A stretch of DNA of 6,261 nucleotides. Source: an uncultured Clostridia bacterium (lineage in GTDB: Bacteria; Bacillota_I; Bacilli_A; RF39; UBA660). Made by a program: the position numbers and the translations under genes. The notes beneath the pieces were generated by a model that was given only the letters and a program-made list of their open reading frames with translations, made no database searches and was not told the origin of the DNA. The stretch lies in NCBI GenBank assembly GCA_947569225.1, contig CANORX010000063.1, positions 1 to 6,261 of the forward strand, written 5' to 3'. Each line of letters opens with the position of its first letter. The first letter of the stretch is position 1. Shown here one piece after another: positions 5,212 through 6,261 of this stretch.

Positions 5212-6202
5212 AAAATGTATTGGTTGTGGGGCAACTTTACAAAGTGTAAATAATATGGAAGAAGGGTATATAGATTCTAAGGTTTATGATAAGGCTCTTT
5301 ATTGTGAAAGGTGTTTTAAGATTATTCATTATGGAGAAGCAAGTGTAATAGATAAAAGAGTTCAAGTATTAGATTTTATAAATAATATTGATATAAATAT
5401 TCCTGTTATTTATCTTTTGGATTTAACTACGTTATCTAATAATACTTTAGAGCCTTTAAGATATATTAAGAATAAGATATATTTAGTTTTAACTAAAAGA
5501 GATTTGATTCCTAAGAGTGTTAAAGATAAAAAGTTAATTAATTATGTTAAAGAAGAGTTAGATTTTATAGATGATGTTCTTGTTATTAGTAGTGAAAAAA
5601 TGTGGAATGTGGAGCAAATTTATAATAAGCTTATTAGAGATAAGGTTAGTTTTTGTTATGTTATTGGACACACTAATAGTGGTAAATCTTCGTTAATAAA
5701 TAGTTTGCTTAAAAGTAATGGGGAAGAGGCTTTTATAACTACTAGTTATGTTCCTAATACTACAACCGAGCTTATTAACATTAAGCTTACAAGTGATTTG
5801 ACTATTATTGATACTCCTGGTTTTGTTAATGAATTAAGTGTTTCTAATTTTGTTGAGTTAAATAAGTATAAAAAACTCTTGCCAAAGAAGGAAATTAAGC
5901 CTAAGATATATAGTATAAGACCAAATTTTATGATTTTAATAGATAATATTATTAGAATTGAGAATAATAGCTTATCTGATCTTAATTTGATATTTTATTT
6001 TAATAATGATTTGATTTATAATAAAATGAAAATACAAACTAGAGATGATTTGAAGATGTTAGATAAAGTTGATTTGGAAGTGAAACAAGATGAGGATATT
6101 GTTATAGAGGGTTTAGGTTTTATAAAGGTTTTAAAACGCGCTAATTTAACTATTTATACGTTAAGTAAAGATATTATTAGTAAGAGAAAGAAATTAATTT
6201 AA
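5204..6202 (+). CDS. yqeH: Circularly permuted ribosome biogenesis GTPase YqeH
   Basis: A 332-residue YqeH-type GTPase, needed in Bacillus for 30S assembly. It begins with a treble-clef zinc motif, Cys5-x2-Cys8 (CIGC) and Cys34-x2-Cys37 (CERC). The G motifs come in permuted order: G4 TKRD (97-100), G5 ISSEK (128-132), G1 GHTNSGKSS (155-163), a switch I threonine in PNTTTE (184-189) and G3 DTPG (203-206). The C-terminal part (about 207-332), the likely RNA-binding region, is less conserved and lysine-rich. It is somewhat shorter than Bacillus YqeH (about 366 residues). G4 has Thr in place of the usual Asn. The ATG at 5204 lies inside the end of yqeG, with AAAGGGA (5191-5197) as ribosome binding site inside the yqeG coding region. 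The permuted order and the zinc motif make the call secure. Confidence 0.95.
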   Translation: MIKKCIGCGATLQSVNNMEEGYIDSKVYDKALYCERCFKIIHYGEASVIDKRVQVLDFINNIDINIPVIYLLDLTTLSNNTLEPLRYIKNKIYLVLTKRDLIPKSVKDKKLINYVKEELDFIDDVLVISSEKMWNVEQIYNKLIRDKVSFCYVIGHTNSGKSSLINSLLKSNGEEAFITTSYVPNTTTELINIKLTSDLTIIDTPGFVNELSVSNFVELNKYKKLLPKKEIKPKIYSIRPNFMILIDNIIRIENNSLSDLNLIFYFNNDLIYNKMKIQTRDDLKMLDKVDLEVKQDEDIVIEGLGFIKVLKRANLTIYTLSKDIISKRKKLI

Positions 6203-6223
6203 ATATATTTATAGGAGTAAACA

Positions 6224-6261
6224 ATGGATATAAAGACAACAACTTATAAAAGTTTAGAATG
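6224..6261 (+). CDS. Start of next operon gene, 12 codons only
   Basis: An ATG at 6224 follows AGGAG (6213-6217) by six bases, and the frame stays open to the window end, reading MDIKTTTYKSLE. It begins 21 bp after the yqeH stop on the same strand, so it should belong to the same operon. In Bacillus the gene after yqeH is aroE, then yhbY. These twelve residues are too few to assign a family and do not clearly match the usual start of either product. Confidence 0.6.
   Translation, partial: MDIKTTTYKSLE

Noticed and set aside
2545..6202. Alternative genetic code (TGA as Trp), as in Mycoplasma
   Set aside because: TGG codes Trp in the repeat protein, Obg and YqeH, no TGA is needed to keep any conserved frame, and an in-frame TGA sits just before the sigK start where the family's N-terminus begins. 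The stops seen are TAA and TAG only, but five stops are too few to argue from.
1..6261. CRISPR array, tRNA, rRNA, insertion sequence or riboswitch
   Set aside because: No spaced direct repeats, cloverleaf sequence, transposase motifs, terminal inverted repeats or long structured leaders were found. sigK is not interrupted by a skin-like element within the window.

Overview
This is a very AT-rich stretch (GC roughly in the high twenties percent by eye) from a low-GC Firmicute of the Bacilli/Mollicutes-like kind, probably an uncultured gut-type lineage. The evidence is a recognisable sporulation sigma factor K with a membrane-type pro-sequence, the Bacillus-type genes obg, yqeG and yqeH, TAA/TAG stops, AGA-dominated arginine codons and SigA-like promoters. 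The exact lineage cannot be fixed from this window.

Left part (1-2444, minus strand): two unrecognised genes read leftwards, each behind its own strong-looking promoter (TTGATT, 17-bp spacer, then TATAGT or TACTAT). The upstream gene (978-2444) encodes a 488-residue, Lys/Ile/Leu-rich soluble protein built from about six degenerate repeats of 66-84 residues. The clearest repeat resembles region 4 of the sigma factor encoded next door. The downstream gene (1-879, cut by the window edge) encodes a charged helical protein with an N-terminal coiled coil and a possible helix-turn-helix.

Middle (2445-3389): a 100-bp divergent intergenic region separates the repeat protein from sigK (2545-3237). The minus-strand promoter and the best plus-strand candidate overlap in it. 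sigK has no visible Shine-Dalgarno sequence and is preceded by a four-codon mini-ORF. A 152-bp spacer follows, carrying an extended -10 promoter for the next operon; I see no convincing terminator there.

Right part (3390-6261, plus strand): a tight operon, obg - yqeG - yqeH - (start of another gene), with gaps of 13 bp, an 8-bp overlap and 21 bp. Obg and YqeH are GTPases of 50S and 30S ribosome assembly, and YqeG is a HAD-family phosphatase commonly found beside YqeH. This is a core housekeeping operon, with small oddities in conserved motifs: Ser/Thr for Asn in both G4 motifs and Val for Asp in YqeG motif IV.

The best candidate for something undescribed is the left part, chiefly the six-repeat, sigma-region-4-like protein facing sigK.
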